Positions 51,517 through 60,391 of a DNA stretch of 64,000 nucleotides are shown here, piece by piece. The DNA lies in contig OY747712.1 of assembly GCA_963556495.2 (NCBI GenBank), positions 19,010,735 through 19,074,734 of the forward strand. The letters are read 5' to 3'. The translations under genes were made by a program, and so were the position numbers. The DNA comes from Valencia hispanica. Its lineage: Eukaryota; Chordata; Actinopteri; Cyprinodontiformes; Valenciidae. The first letter of the stretch is position 1. Each line of letters opens with the position of its first letter. Under the pieces are notes generated by a model that saw nothing but the letters and a program-made list of their open reading frames with translations, did not search any database and had not been told where the DNA came from.

Positions 51517-54500
51517 TACATTTAAAAGGAAAATGTTTTGAATATTTTTCCATTCCTAAATCCATCTTAGATTTTAAGTCACCTTTTAGAAGAGAGAGTT
51601 TAAATAAAAATGTGTGTAGTAATATATTCTACAATTGTTGTCTGTATAGATTCAATAGTATCTAATAACATCATGCTTGATTTTTATTTTTATTTTAAAT
51701 TATTTTTTGTTTTAATTTTTATTATTTTTTTATTTTTTTACGTGTCCTGTCTGGCAGTGTGGAGCTCAGAATTGGTGTCTGAGTACCAAGTAGAAGCCCA
51801 ACAGATTTACTTTCACAAGCGGAGCAGTACAGCTTTTGCTATAGTACTCGACTTGATATATGTGTGAAAAATCTTTATTATGAATTGTTGGGGTTTTTAT
51901 TTCCTGATGTTATGGACACGGAGACGGAAAATTAAGGAGAGAAAGAAGGAAGATGAAGAAGAGAGGTAGGAAACAAAAACTCAAGAGAGAGGGTGAGTTG
52001 AAAATACAAGAGAGGAAGGGGAACAAAGAAAACACAGGAAGACATTGAAGTCTGCCTCCATACCCACAGGACAGCAGAGAGAGGGGGGAAAACAAAACAA
52101 AACCATAAAAAGGAACATCGACAAAACCAACCAAACATTGTGAACTAAGAATTACACAACCACATCACACAAAAATAGATCTAAAAATACAACAACAATG
52201 TCACAGAAAAACTCATGGTACCGATTAATCAAGCTTTAGTAATGATAACCTCAGCCCAAGAATATATCCTTAAACACCAGAGTGTGTTAGCATGCTGGTG
52301 CATATAAGGTTTCTCCATAAGAGTGTTCGATAGTTGGTGTGAGCAGGCATCAATCTGTCATTAAATTGATCTGAATGCATCTTTTTTGTTTGTTTTTGTT
52401 TTTGTTTTGTTTCCAGACTAATAACTACTTCCGATATATTGAGGGTTGGCCAATGAAATTTACGTACTGGGGCAATAATGAACCACATAGAGATGGAATT
52501 TGTGTTTATATGGATGTGGATGGAAAATGGAAAACCAATGACTGCAATCAGAACATCAGCAGTGTTTGCATGACGTCAACAGGTAAAGGTTAACTAAATC
52601 TTTTAAATAAATATTTACATCCAGTACTTTGCTTAAATACACACTTTGCCAATTAAAATCTCTTCCATTTTGTTAAATAATGTGAAATATTTTTTTCTAA
52701 AACTTTTTTTTAACTTTAAAATAACAAATTTGAACCACTGTTCACACAGACACGCCACCAAAAGATGAGTCAAAAGATTTTCCTGGAGTTTGTCCAGAAG
52801 ACCCAGATCCTGTTACCCCATGGCAGCGCTACTTCTGGAAACCTTTCAAGGGTTTTTGTTACATATTTTTCTCTGAGGAGAAAGAGTGGCAAGATGCAGC
52901 TACCAGCTGTATGGCACATGGTAGGTGTTTTCAGTGAAAAACTAATTTTTGCAGTAGCTAAAATTTTCTTTGCATTCACAAAAAGATCTACTTGTGTGTT
53001 TTGTGAAGGTGGAAGCCTGGTCAGCATTGCAGATCCAATGGAACAGGAATTCATTAAAAGTAACATTGGAATATATACAGACAGACAGACAAGTTACTGG
53101 CTGGGCCTGTTCAAAACTCATAAAGGTGCATTATAAAAACACAATCTTAAATGAAGAACTGACTTAACAACTAATAATGTGTTTTCTACTTTAAAAAAAA
53201 GTAATTTGTCTTTTATATTTTTTGTTTACTTTCTGTTTTAAAAAGCTATAGATGCTTCATAGAATACAGAAAAAATTATAATAAAATAAACATCTATCTG
53301 TTTCCAGGAGAATGGATGTGGTTAGATAAAACGGTCATGGATTTTTCTAACTGGCAAATTGGTCAACCTCGTTTTAGCCCCTATGGTTTAATTAGTGCAT
53401 CAGATGGGAAATGGACTACGGGGAGTCGATGGAATGATAGGCCATACATTTGCAAAACAGCCAAAGGTAAAACTTCTACCATGAATTAAATATGAAATGT
53501 AAATATTTTCTTTTATACCATGTTTTAAGAATATTTTTGTGTGTATATCATTGTGTACTTATTTTTATTTATTTATTGATATAGCATTGCAGTTAGCTGC
53601 TGTTTCATTAACTCTTTGAGGTGACCTGGAGGGAATTGCTTTCCTACAGGTCACCTCAAAATGTCGTTGCCGGACATCTGAGATCTAGAGCCATATGAAC
53701 CCAATATCCCACTCAGATAAGATTATTTACAAGATTCACAGCTGAAGTACAGCAGGCCTTCCTAATTCTATCCCTGGTGGGTCTGGTGTTTAAACTTGAT
53801 GTACCAAAGAGAGTTATTTGTACTGTATTGCTCTTTTCTTGATTTCTTGCCTTTTTAAATCAATATAAGGTATCACAACTCAAAACACTGCATGTTAGAC
53901 AGCTTTCTTTAAACTCAAGCTTCAAACTTTTGATAAGTATTAGAAACACTTCAATTACATTTTGGACAGTTCCCTAGCAATAACCTTAGCATGTTTGGTG
54001 TTATCTTTATTTGTCATTTTGTCTCTGTTTCTGTAACAAATGAAAAAAGTCATTCCAACTGTATAAGAATACATCTAATCTTATTTTTTTTTACTGTTTG
54101 ACAAACGATTGGAATTAAATGTTCCTATCTTATAGACAAGAAAGTTTTTTTAGGTTTGTCGATTTGTTTGACTTTCTTAAAGAGCAAATAGATACTTCTT
54201 TCACTCTTTTGAGTTAAATAACTGCCTAAAACTTCAAGTTTACATTAAGAGCCATTGAGACAAGCAGACATGGACTCCTTAATATTAGAGAGTGTATGTA
54301 TTTTACAATTTGTAAATATTTTCTAGCTATTTAAGAGAAACTGTAAACTGTAACATGTTTTGATCATGTTCTCTTTTCTTCCCAGTGTTACAACCAACAC
54401 CATCACCAGCACCAAGTAAGTCTTTCTATCTTATTGTTCTATTCTTCTATTTGGGCAAAATATTTGTGTTGCTCTTCATCTACTTTTTTTATTATCTCTG

Positions 54501-54769
54501 CAGATGTCAGCAAAAATTCTCAAAGTCGGGGCCACACCGCTTTAACTGCTGTACTAGTCATTGCTGGGTTTGCAGGGGGAATAGGCATTGCCTTTTTCCT
54601 GTTCAAGAAGTCTGGTCACCACATGCCACCTATACCAGTTCTGAATGGGTTAACAGCCTTTGACAACCCACTTTTTAGCAACAACCGGTCACAGTCAACT
54701 TTGGTTGACACTAAAAAACTGGTGGGGAATGCAGATGAAGATAATACTCAACCTGTGATAACTATATAA
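22706..54769 (+). CDS. mrc1: Gene B: complete macrophage mannose receptor 1-like gene (33 exons, 1449 residues)
   Basis: Exons: 22706-22769, 22951-23304, 23410-23580, 24302-24457, 24639-24761, 25032-25169, 25262-25441, 25704-25858, 26585-26698, 26966-27081, 29459-29607, 29687-29886, 30688-30806, 31052-31124, 31214-31367, 31499-31537, 32587-32750, 33829-33890, 34095-34195, 44675-44817, 45332-45437, 47260-47387, 47479-47532, 47896-47916, 48970-48993, 49099-49201, 49389-49618, 52417-52582, 52750-52920, 53009-53125, 53308-53466, 54386-54415, 54504-54769. They sum to 4350 nt, all in frame; 1449 residues is close to mammalian MRC1 (about 1456). Domain order: signal, ricin-type CysR, FN2, eight CTLDs, transmembrane helix, tail. 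Expected role: endocytic uptake of mannose-rich and possibly sulfated glycans by phagocytes. Oddities: CTLD5 QPD, expanded CTLD6, FDNPLF tail, one 10.5-kb intron. Confidence 0.94.
22951..23304 (+). CDS. mrc1: Gene B cysteine-rich (ricin B-type) domain exon
   Basis: One 354-nt exon (residues about 22-139) holding the whole beta-trefoil domain: [36 protein letters not shown] (with the QxW-type QRW) and a last cysteine in [10 protein letters not shown]. In mammalian MRC1 this domain binds sulfated GalNAc glycans. By eye about nine in ten bases match gene C exon 2, far more than in the surrounding introns. Confidence 0.92.
23410..23580 (+). CDS. mrc1: Gene B fibronectin type II domain exon
   Basis: A single 171-nt exon. 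Visible FN2 hallmarks: [30 protein letters not shown] and WGYCPTN, giving four cysteines with the canonical aromatic residues. FN2 domains of this family bind collagen/gelatin. Same length as the gene C FN2 exon. Confidence 0.93.
23581..24301 (+). other. Gene B intron 3, no recognised feature
   Basis: AT-rich. No repeat family or coding sequence recognised. Confidence 0.5.
24302..25169 (+). CDS. mrc1: Gene B CTLD1 exons
   Basis: Exons 24302-24457, 24639-24761 and 25032-25169. Visible: [63 protein letters not shown] and KKLGYICYS. No EPN/WND set. The last exon ends in a short linker (SPTEG) that joins CTLD2 in phase 1. Confidence 0.9.
25262..26698 (+). CDS. mrc1: Gene B CTLD2 exons
   Basis: Exons 25262-25441, 25704-25858 and 26585-26698. 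Visible: [84 protein letters not shown]. The EPN position reads RPA and the WND position WAD, so sugar binding is doubtful. The last exon ends in phase 0 in the linker before CTLD3. A decayed RTE fragment sits in the last intron. Confidence 0.9.
26010..26360 (+). mobile_element. Decayed RTE-type LINE fragment
   Basis: Aligns with the 3' coding end of the RTE copies (GGATACAAGCGGCTGAAAT, GGAGTCAGTTGAGATGG, TTTCCAGGCACATCCCAC) but with many substitutions and indels. An older insertion than the other RTE copies. Confidence 0.75.
26966..29886 (+). CDS. mrc1: Gene B CTLD3 exons
   Basis: Exons 26966-27081, 29459-29607 and 29687-29886, identical in length to gene A (116, 149, 200 nt). Visible: [56 protein letters not shown], then the proline-rich linker TPPPPTVPS and the first CTLD4 residues. 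The first intron (27082-29458) contains two tRNA-type SINEs. Confidence 0.92.
27438..27801 (+). mobile_element. tRNA-derived SINE with RTE-type tail
   Basis: tRNA-like head (GCACAGTTGGTAGCACTGTT, GGTTCTAATCCC) and body, ending AAAATGGATGGAT. Flanked by the 12-bp duplication ATATTTTGGACT at 27426-27437 and 27802-27813. The tail matches that of the RTE LINEs here, suggesting RTE mobilised it. Confidence 0.87.
28704..28990 (+). mobile_element. Second tRNA-type SINE, diverged
   Basis: Head GGGGGGACTGTGGCACAGGA, core TCCTTGGGCAAGACACTTCA and tail TGAAGTGCTTTGATTG are typical of a widespread teleost SINE. The B box is eroded. Confidence 0.7.
30470..30592 (+). mobile_element. L2-type LINE 3' tail
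   Basis: TGTGCTATACAAATAAAGTT followed by GCCTT repeats; the plus-strand counterpart of 20886-21195. Confidence 0.7.
30688..31537 (+). CDS. mrc1: Gene B CTLD4 (mannose-type) and linker exons
   Basis: Exons 30688-30806, 31052-31124, 31214-31367 and linker 31499-31537. Visible: [61 protein letters not shown] and GWICQI. The EPN plus WND set is intact, so this is the best candidate for calcium-dependent mannose/fucose/GlcNAc recognition, as in mammalian MRC1. The linker exon is [16 protein letters not shown]. Confidence 0.93.
31538..32586 (+). other. Gene B intron 16, no recognised feature
   Basis: AT-rich intron. No coding segment or repeat family recognised. Confidence 0.5.
32587..44817 (+). 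CDS. mrc1: Gene B CTLD5 exons (split by a 10.5-kb intron)
   Basis: Exons 32587-32750, 33829-33890, 34095-34195 and 44675-44817. Visible: [66 protein letters not shown], then [19 protein letters not shown]. As in gene A the triplet is QPD; the WND position is WHD. The intron 34196-44674 is the largest in the window and holds the nested L2/hAT/RTE block. Confidence 0.9.
32920..33620 (+). mobile_element. Probable Tc1-like transposon relic
   Basis: The right part (ACACCCCAAAAGACTTCAGC, AATATAAATGCATGC) resembles the 3' region of a Tc1-like fish element. Left end and terminal repeats not resolved. Confidence 0.45.
36083..38585 (+). mobile_element. RTE-type LINE, 5'-truncated, one frameshift
   Basis: Encodes part of the endonuclease and the whole reverse transcriptase. 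The ORF is broken by a single-base insertion near 36735; the second frame runs 36765-38558 (597 codons) with [12 protein letters not shown] as catalytic site. The 3' end is ATGG repeats. Flanked by the 13-bp duplication TATTTCAAAAGCT at 36070-36082 and 38586-38598. Nearly identical to the copy at 55688-58392. Confidence 0.93.
39265..40198. mobile_element. Second hAT-type element nested in the first
   Basis: Starts TAGGGCTTTACGATAC; the right end reads TATGGGTGGGCGGATC on the other strand. Flanked by an 8-bp duplication with one mismatch (CAGTAGAG at 39257-39264, CAGTAAAG at 40199-40206). 934 bp, non-coding, so non-autonomous. Confidence 0.78.
40394..40469 (+). repeat. (TA)n microsatellite
   Basis: About 76 bp of pure TA ending in ACACACACA, inside the hAT element. 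Confidence 0.97.
41437..41835 (-). mobile_element. RTE-type LINE, short 3' copy
   Basis: 399 bp, minus strand, containing the CCAT tail and the last 118 codons of the RTE protein. Flanked by the 12-bp duplication TTGTTTTTAGTC at 41425-41436 and 41836-41847. Confidence 0.92.
42258..43190 (-). mobile_element. Non-LTR retrotransposon 3' region (CR1/L2/Rex-like)
   Basis: Minus-strand frames with [26 protein letters not shown]-like words, and [20 protein letters not shown] typical of reverse-transcriptase C-termini. The tail contains TTATTTAACCAGGGAGATCT. Family not settled. Confidence 0.65.
43191..44674 (+). other. Gene B intron 19, right part
   Basis: 43200-43850 has a different, more GC-rich composition with CAG/GGCAGGCA-type words and may be an unassigned repeat. 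The rest is AT-rich intron. No gene recognised. Confidence 0.4.
45332..49201 (+). CDS. mrc1: Gene B CTLD6 exons, with three short in-frame exons
   Basis: Exons 45332-45437, 47260-47387, 47479-47532 (54 nt), 47896-47916 (21 nt), 48970-48993 (24 nt), 49099-49201. Visible: [34 protein letters not shown], then a loop rich in His and acidic/basic residues ([15 protein letters not shown]), and [13 protein letters not shown]. All three short exons are phase 0 at both ends with good AG/GTAAG(A/T) sites. The conserved Trp of the NW motif is lost (VNLKFS against TNWGYP in gene A). The loop is 18 residues longer than in gene A. Confidence 0.82.
45459..45988. mobile_element. MITE with perfect 18-bp terminal inverted repeats
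   Basis: TTAAAGCTACATTGTGTA at 45459-45476 is the exact reverse complement of 45971-45988. 530 bp, non-coding, GC-richer than its flanks. In gene B intron 21. Confidence 0.82.
46231..46842. mobile_element. hAT-type MITE carrying a SINE fragment
   Basis: Left end TACCGTAATTTTCGGACTAT and right end TATAGTCAGAAAATTACGGTA are inverted repeats of a common fish MITE. Positions 46310-46384 hold the tRNA-like head of the SINE family seen at 27438 (GGGCTGCACAGTGGAGCAGT, GTTCGAATCCC). Confidence 0.82.
47928..47977 (+). repeat. (CATC)n microsatellite beside a microexon
   Basis: Twelve or so CATC units starting 12 nt after the donor of the 21-nt exon. May be the remnant of an RTE or SINE tail in reverse orientation. 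Confidence 0.95.
48540..48770. repeat. Interspersed repeat with (GACA)n core
   Basis: AGCGCGCAGACCTCCGCCAA at the left and CCTTGGCGGACGT at the right are partly inverted, with about ten GACA units between (48688-48730). A common teleost repeat; family name uncertain. Confidence 0.6.
48790..48915 (+). mobile_element. Rex1-type LINE 3' tail
   Basis: Ends CCCTGAGGGATTAATAAAGT then ATTTCTGATTCTG, matching the 3' end at 13150-13190 in form. Confidence 0.6.
49389..52582 (+). CDS. mrc1: Gene B CTLD7 exons
   Basis: Exons 49389-49618 and 52417-52582. Visible: [67 protein letters not shown] and SSVCMTST. The second exon equals gene A in length (166 nt). The EPH/KWKT residues do not make a sugar site. 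Confidence 0.9.
49619..52416 (+). other. Gene B intron 27, with probable DNA-transposon relic and repeats
   Basis: About 50000-50376 resembles a DNA-transposon end (CACAGGTGTGCCACATCAAG, TGTTGCGTTTATATTTTTGT). 51464-51513 is a (TA)n run. 51730-52110 is an unclassified purine-rich repeat. No coding exon recognised. Confidence 0.45.
51464..51513 (+). repeat. (TA)n microsatellite
   Basis: About 50 bp of uninterrupted TA. Confidence 0.95.
52750..53466 (+). CDS. mrc1: Gene B CTLD8 exons
   Basis: Exons 52750-52920, 53009-53125 and 53308-53466. Visible: [98 protein letters not shown] appears (RWNDRP), but the matching EPN position reads QPR. Confidence 0.9.
53614..53660. repeat. Perfect 14-bp inverted repeat in a gene B intron
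   Basis: TTTGAGGTGACCTG (53614-53627) and CAGGTCACCTCAAA (53647-53660) pair perfectly around a 19-nt loop. The arms contain TGACCT/AGGTCA nuclear-receptor half-sites, which may be chance. Confidence 0.7.
54386..54769 (+). CDS. mrc1: Gene B stalk, transmembrane helix and cytoplasmic tail
   Basis: Stalk exon 54386-54415 (30 nt, Pro-rich, LQPTPSPAP) and terminal exon 54504-54769 ending in TAA. The helix [20 protein letters not shown] contains small-residue GGxG spacing; FKK follows as stop-transfer. The tail has FDNPLFSNN where gene A has FDNPLYFN, so the aromatic at the key tyrosine position is phenylalanine. Confidence 0.9.
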   Translation, partial: CYNQHHHQHQVSLSILLFYSSIWAKYLCCSSSTFFIISADVSKNSQSRGHTALTAVLVIAGFAGGIGIAFFLFKKSGHHMPPIPVLNGLTAFDNPLFSNNRSQSTLVDTKKLVGNADEDNTQPVITI

Positions 54770-55007
54770 CTATAAAAGACAGCAGAGGGTGCATGGAAGA
54801 TTTCTCTATTGGGGCTGCTTGAGATTCTGCTGCATTTGTACAATCATAGAATCAAATGTCAATGCAAAGAATGATTTATAAAAGAAAACTGTGTTACAAA
54901 TGGTTAACTGTATATGAGCTTGGATTTATACTGTATTCTAACTCCTGTAAAAATAACCCCAAGGAAGGGGGGAAGGAAGACTAACTCAAAGCAATCATAC
55001 ACATCAG

Positions 55008-55390
55008 GTACAGCATAGCCCAGAATTATTCATACCCCTGACAGATTAAGATTAAAATGATTTAGATTAAAAAGATTAAACCTTGAAGTTTGTTTTTGAT
55101 TAGAAGTGCCTCTCTGAAGATAAAAAATGCAAAGGGTGCATTTAAAAAAAGCATCTGTATTTCTTTACATTTTATTTAAAATGGTTTGTCTGAAATTATT
55201 TCTACACTTACCAATAATTAATCGAAAACCTTATACTGGCTTTACAGCAATCTGTGCATGTTTCCACTGGTACTTAAAAAATTTTTTTAAGTGTTTGATG
55301 CTCGAAGGCCTCCTTGCCATCACCCTAGTCTTTAGCTTCCTCCACAAATTTTGTTTGATTTAAGTCAGAAGTCTGGTTGTGTCAGGTTGA
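55008..55390. mobile_element. Tc1-like transposon fragment downstream of the gene B stop
   Basis: CCCAGAATTATTCATACCCC at the left and GCCTCCTTGCCATCACCCTA further right are typical of Tc1-like fish elements. It lies between the stop codon and the presumed polyadenylation signal. Confidence 0.65.
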
Positions 55391-55543
55391 GGAAACATGT
55401 AGGTAAAGTTTAAAAGATTACTTTAAATCTGTATCTGGTAATCAATGATTTTAGGGCTAACAATAGAAGTCTTTATATTATTTCACAAATCAAATGAATG
55501 AAATGTTGCTGTGTTAATTAAATTCTAAAATGCAAACCTTGTT

Positions 55544-55549
55544 AATAAA
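55544..55549 (+). terminator. Possible polyadenylation signal of gene B
   Basis: AATAAA about 775 nt after the stop. No canonical hexamer was seen nearer, so the 3' UTR probably reads through the Tc1-like fragment at 55008-55390. A variant signal nearer the stop remains possible. Confidence 0.4.
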
Positions 55550-55687
55550 GCTATTCATCTTTTTTGTGATATACAGTTTTTTCATATTTATAAAATTGAC
55601 GAGATTTGATGTAGAAATGAAGAATGTATGTAACTGATTCTGAGCCTGTCTGAATGATTCCTAGGATTGTCATTGGTTGGACTATGT

Positions 55688-58392
55688 CCATCCATCCATC
55701 CATTTTCTTCCGCTTATCCGGGGTCGGGTCGCGGGGGCAGCAGCCTAAGCAAAGAGACCCAGACTTCCCTCTCCCCAGCCACTTGTTCCAGCTCCTCGGG
55801 AGGAACCCCAAGGCGCTCCCAGGCCAGCCGAGAAACATAGTCCCTCCAGCGTGTCCTGGGCCTTCCCCTGGGCCTCCTCCCGGTGAGACGTGCCTGAAAC
55901 ACCTCACCAGGGAGGCGTCCAGGAGGCATCCTGACCAGATGCCCGAGCCACCTCAACTGACTCCTCTCGATGTGGAGAAGCAGCGGCTCTACTCTGAGCC
56001 CCCTCCGGATGACTGAGCTTCTCACCCTATCTCTAAGGGAGAGCCCAGACACTCTGCGGAGGAAACTCATTTCAGCCGCTTGTATCCGTGATCTCGTTCT
56101 TTCGGTCACCACCCAAAGTTCGTGACCATAGATGAGGGTAGGAACGTAGATCGACCGGTAAATCGAGAGCTTCGCCTTTTGGCTCAGCTCTCTCTTCACC
56201 ACGACAGACCGGTAGAGCGCCCGCATAACTGCAGATGCCCCACCAATCCGTCTATCGATCTCCCGCTCCATTTTTCCCTCACTCGTGAACAAGACCCCCA
56301 GATACTTAAACTCCTCCACTTGGGGAAGGACCCCATCCCCGACCCGGAGGAGGCACCCCACCCTTTTCCGGCTCAAGACCATGGCCTCGGATTTGGAGGT
56401 GCTGATTCTCATCCCAGCCGCTTCACACTCGGCTGCGAACAGCTCCAGCGAAAGCTGTAGATCACGCTCCGATGAAGCCAACAGGACCACATCATCTGCA
56501 AAAAGCAGAGACCCGATCCTGAGGCCACCAAAACGGATCCCCTCAACGCCTTGGCTGCGCCTAGAGATCCTGTCCCTAAAAGTTAGGAACAGGATCGGTG
56601 ACAAAGGGCAACCTTGGCGGAGTCCAACTCTCACTGGAAACAAGCCCGACTTACTGCCGGCAATGCGAACCAAACTCTGGCACCGGTCGTACAGGGACCT
56701 AACAGCCCGTATCAAGGGGCCCGGTACCCCATACTCCCGGAGCACCCCCCACAGGGCCCCCCGAGGGACACGGTCGAACGCCTTCTCCAAGTCCACAAAA
56801 CACATGTAGACCGGTTGGGCGAACTCCCACGCACCCTCCAGGACCCTGCTGAGGGTGTAGAGCTGGTCCAGTGTTCCACGGCCAGGACGAAAACCGCATT
56901 GTTCCTCCTGGATCCGAGGTTCGACTATCCGTCGGACCCTCCTCTCCAGAACCCCTGAATAGACCTTACCAGGGAGGCTCAGAAGTGTGATCCCCCTGTA
57001 GTTGGAACACACCCTGTGGTCCCCCTTTTTAAACAGGGGGACCACCACCCCGGTCTGCCAATCCAAGGGAACTGCCCCCGATGTCCACGCAATATTGCAG
57101 AGCCGCGTTAACCAACACAGCCCCACAACATCCAGAGCCTTGAGGAACTCCGGTCGAATCTCATCCACCCCCGGAGCCTTGCCACCGAGGAGCTTTTTAA
57201 CGACCTCGGTGACCTCAACACCAGAGATTGGAGAGCCCGACCCCAAGTCCCCAAACCCTGCTTCCAGATTGGAAGGCGTGCTGGTGGGATTGAGGAGGTC
57301 TTCGAAGTATTCCATCCACCGACCCAAAACGTCCTGCGTCGAGGTCAGCAGCACACCATCCCCACTGTAAACAGTGTTGGTGGCAGACCGCTTTCCCCCC
57401 CTGAGACGCCGGATGGTGGACCAGAATCGCTTCGAAGCCGTACGGAAGTCGTTTTCCATGGTCTCTCCAAACTCCTCCCACGCCCGAGTTTTTGCCTCAG
57501 CAACCATCCGAGCCGCATCCCGCTTGGCCTGTCGGTACCTATCAGCTGCTTCAGGGGTCCCACAAGCCAAAAAGACCCGGTAGGACTCCTTCTTCAGCCT
57601 GACAGCATCCTTTACCGCCGGTGTCCACCAGCGGGTTCGGGGGTTGCCGCCGCGACAGGCACCGACCACCTTGCGGCCACAGCTTCGGTCAGCCGCCTCG
57701 GCAATGGAGGCGCGGAACATGGTCCACTCGGACTCGATGTCCCCCGCCTCCCCCGGGACGTGTTCAAAGTTCTGCCGGAGGTGTGAGTTAAAGCTCCTTC
57801 TGACAGGAGACTCTGCCAGACGTTCCCAGCAGACCCTCACAACACGTTTGGGCCTTCCAGGTCTGTCCGGCGTCCTCCCCCACCATCGGAGCCGACTCAC
57901 CACCAGGTAGTGGTCAGTGGACAGCTCTGCCCCTCTCTTCACCCGAGTGTCCAAAACATGCGGCCGCAGATCAGATGAGACGACAACCAAGTCGATCATT
58001 GAGCTGCGGCCTAAGGTGTCCTGGTGCCAAGTGCACATATGGACACCTTTATGCTTGAACAAGGTGTTCGTTATGGACAATCCATGACGAGCACAGAAGT
58101 CCAATAACAAGACACCACTCGGGTTTAGATTGGGGGGGCCATTCCGCCCAACCACACCCCTCCAGGTCTCACTGTCATTGCCCACGTGAGCGTTGAAGTC
58201 CCCCAGCAGAACAAGGGAGTCCCCAGGAGGAGCACTCTCCAGCACCCCCTCCAAAGACTCCAAGAAGGGTGGGTAATCTAATCTGCTGCTTGGCGCGTAA
58301 GCACAAACAACAGTCAGGACCCGTCCCCCCACCCGAAGGCGGAGGGAGGCTACCCTCTCGTTCACCGGGGTAAACCCCAACGTACAGGCGCC
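55688..58392 (-). mobile_element. RTE-type LINE with an uninterrupted 888-codon open frame
   Basis: Retrotransposon that copies itself by target-primed reverse transcription. The minus-strand frame 55714-58380 has an apurinic-type endonuclease ([12 protein letters not shown] near residue 60), reverse transcriptase ([11 protein letters not shown] near 530, [12 protein letters not shown] near 625) and a C-terminal region ending [12 protein letters not shown]. The 3' end is CCAT repeats on the plus strand. The 13-bp duplication GGTTGGACTATGT flanks it (55675-55687, 58393-58405). The 5' end is truncated: the first catalytic part of the endonuclease is missing, so this copy is probably immobile despite the open frame. 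Confidence 0.95.
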
Positions 58393-58405
58393 GGTTGGAC
58401 TATGT

Positions 58406-60254
58406 AATTTTAGATATTAATTGGTTCTCTTTTGTTTCATAAAGTGTCTTAAAAATTTGATTGAAATGGACATTATAAAAATAAAATTAAATGAATTAAA
58501 TTAAATTCAATTGAATTGAATTGAATTAGTTTGTGAATTCAAAAGCTAGAGGGACAAAAAAGCTAAATTGTGGATGGCAAATATTACACAAATCACCAGT
58601 AGTGATTCTATCCCTTGTCAGCTATTTGACTGCTTTTGCAATATATGGCTTTGGAGATAAGGGAAATATATGTTATTTACTTTATTATGTACTACTATAT
58701 ATGCTTGCTAATGTATGAATGTCTGCATGTTTGTAACTGCAACTGGGCAAATATGCCTCTTGTGTAAAGTGCTTTGAGTGCTCAGTTCAATCAATAAAAA
58801 GGTGCTATGTAAATGCAGTACATGGTCTGGGCTCCTTTTACATTAATGAATACATCAGTGTTCCATGGCATGGCAGGTCGCTTTAGTAACTGCTTTCCGT
58901 TTTTCAGCATTATTGCTTTTGGTGTGTTTTTTATTTTCCTCTTAATTTAGCATATTTTATGGGGTTCAGGTCAAATCCCCCCCCAATTATCATCGACTGT
59001 GAAACTTGACATTGGACTTTGGAACTTGTATTCCATTCCTTCCACTCCTTCTCCATACCTTGGAATTTGGAGATTAATTGCAAAATTCACTTCATTCTGA
59101 AACTAGGACTTTGGCCCACTGCGCAACAGTCAAGTCCTTTTTTTCCTCCTTAGCCCTGGCCAGACACAGCTGATGTCTCTGGTTCAGTTGTAACCAATGT
59201 TTAGTATTTAGAATTGCTTTTAGGTGAAGGTTCTTGAAGCATTTCGGAATATATTTCTACCACAGTTTTTGCTTTTACTCAACTTTCCATTTTCATGAAT
59301 GGAAACAGCCCTCTGTTTGTAGGACAAATGTCAAGTTGGCAGGCTTTCACACAGTAGTTTAGACCAGGGCATAGCCATAACATATCATCTGTGTATCAAA
59401 AAATATTTTTAATTGTCTAATGCAATATCAACATTTTCCGAGACTGGTTTTGGGTTATGGGATTAGTTGTAAGGTCATACTCATCAAAATGGTTATATCA
59501 TTATAAAAATTACACTAGTAAAATGACGTTTTGAGGATATTCTATATTTTAAGAAGCAGTGATATAGTGAAGGATTTTCTTTTGAAACTGGAATACCAAA
59601 AAGATTTTCGATGTGAATTGGAGATGTTTAGATGAAGCACAAATAATTCAAAATATTTTCAGGTTTATTTGGTGACATTGAAGCACCCTAGCTAAACATT
59701 TAGCTTTTCTTTGAAGATAACACACCATACTTAAATGGAAACTTGAAGTTTTACCCTAATCACATGGGGTAATGTGGAACTGGGCTTGAGAAATAAATAA
59801 AAAAGAATAGTCAGCATTGTGAAGACTTCTCTTTTACAAAGAATTGAGCAAGAGTTTAACTGAATCACAGTAATTCCTTTTCATTTTAGATTGTGGTATG
59901 CACATTATACTGTACCATGGTCTGATTCACATCCCATTTCACAAGTCTTTTCCCTAGATTTATTGGGCAAGATAAGAAAAATAAGAAAAAGTGAGAAGTT
60001 TAACAGATTTACCCCCAAAGTGATTTTATAGAAATTTACCTTTCTGAATTAATTTCAGTGCACTTTTCTGTTGTATTGGGTCCTGCAAGGAATTTAAGAT
60101 GATTATTGTAACAAATTATATGGGTTATGTTTTTTTTGTGTGTGCAACCAACTGCCCACCCAAAGACTAGAAAGTGGATTGTGATATAATGTTCAACAAA
60201 CTTAAAAAGTGGAACAAGTCTGTCACAGGATCTTCACTTAAAAAGGAGATTTAG
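58406..60254 (+). other. Intergenic region before gene C
   Basis: Contains AATTGAATTGAA-type repeats at 58490-58527 and a SINE tail at about 58690-58820 (GTGTAAAGTGCTTTGAGTGC, AAAGGTGCTATGTAAATGCA). The last several hundred bases align weakly with the gene B flank. No gene recognised. Confidence 0.5.
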
Positions 60255-60261
60255 TGACGTG
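60255..60261 (+). promoter_or_regulatory. TGACGTG box in the gene C 5' flank
   Basis: Same heptamer and similar distance to the ATG (137 bp) as in gene B, within an alignable flank. Confidence 0.35.
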
Positions 60262-60391
60262 TTGCAGTGGAATATGTCAGTGATTTTAAAGCCCCCCCCC
60301 TTTTTTTTTAAATGACTAACATCACTCTTAGATTTTCAGCAGACAACATATGGATTGAATGCTCAGCTGTGGGTTATTTTAAAGGATCATA

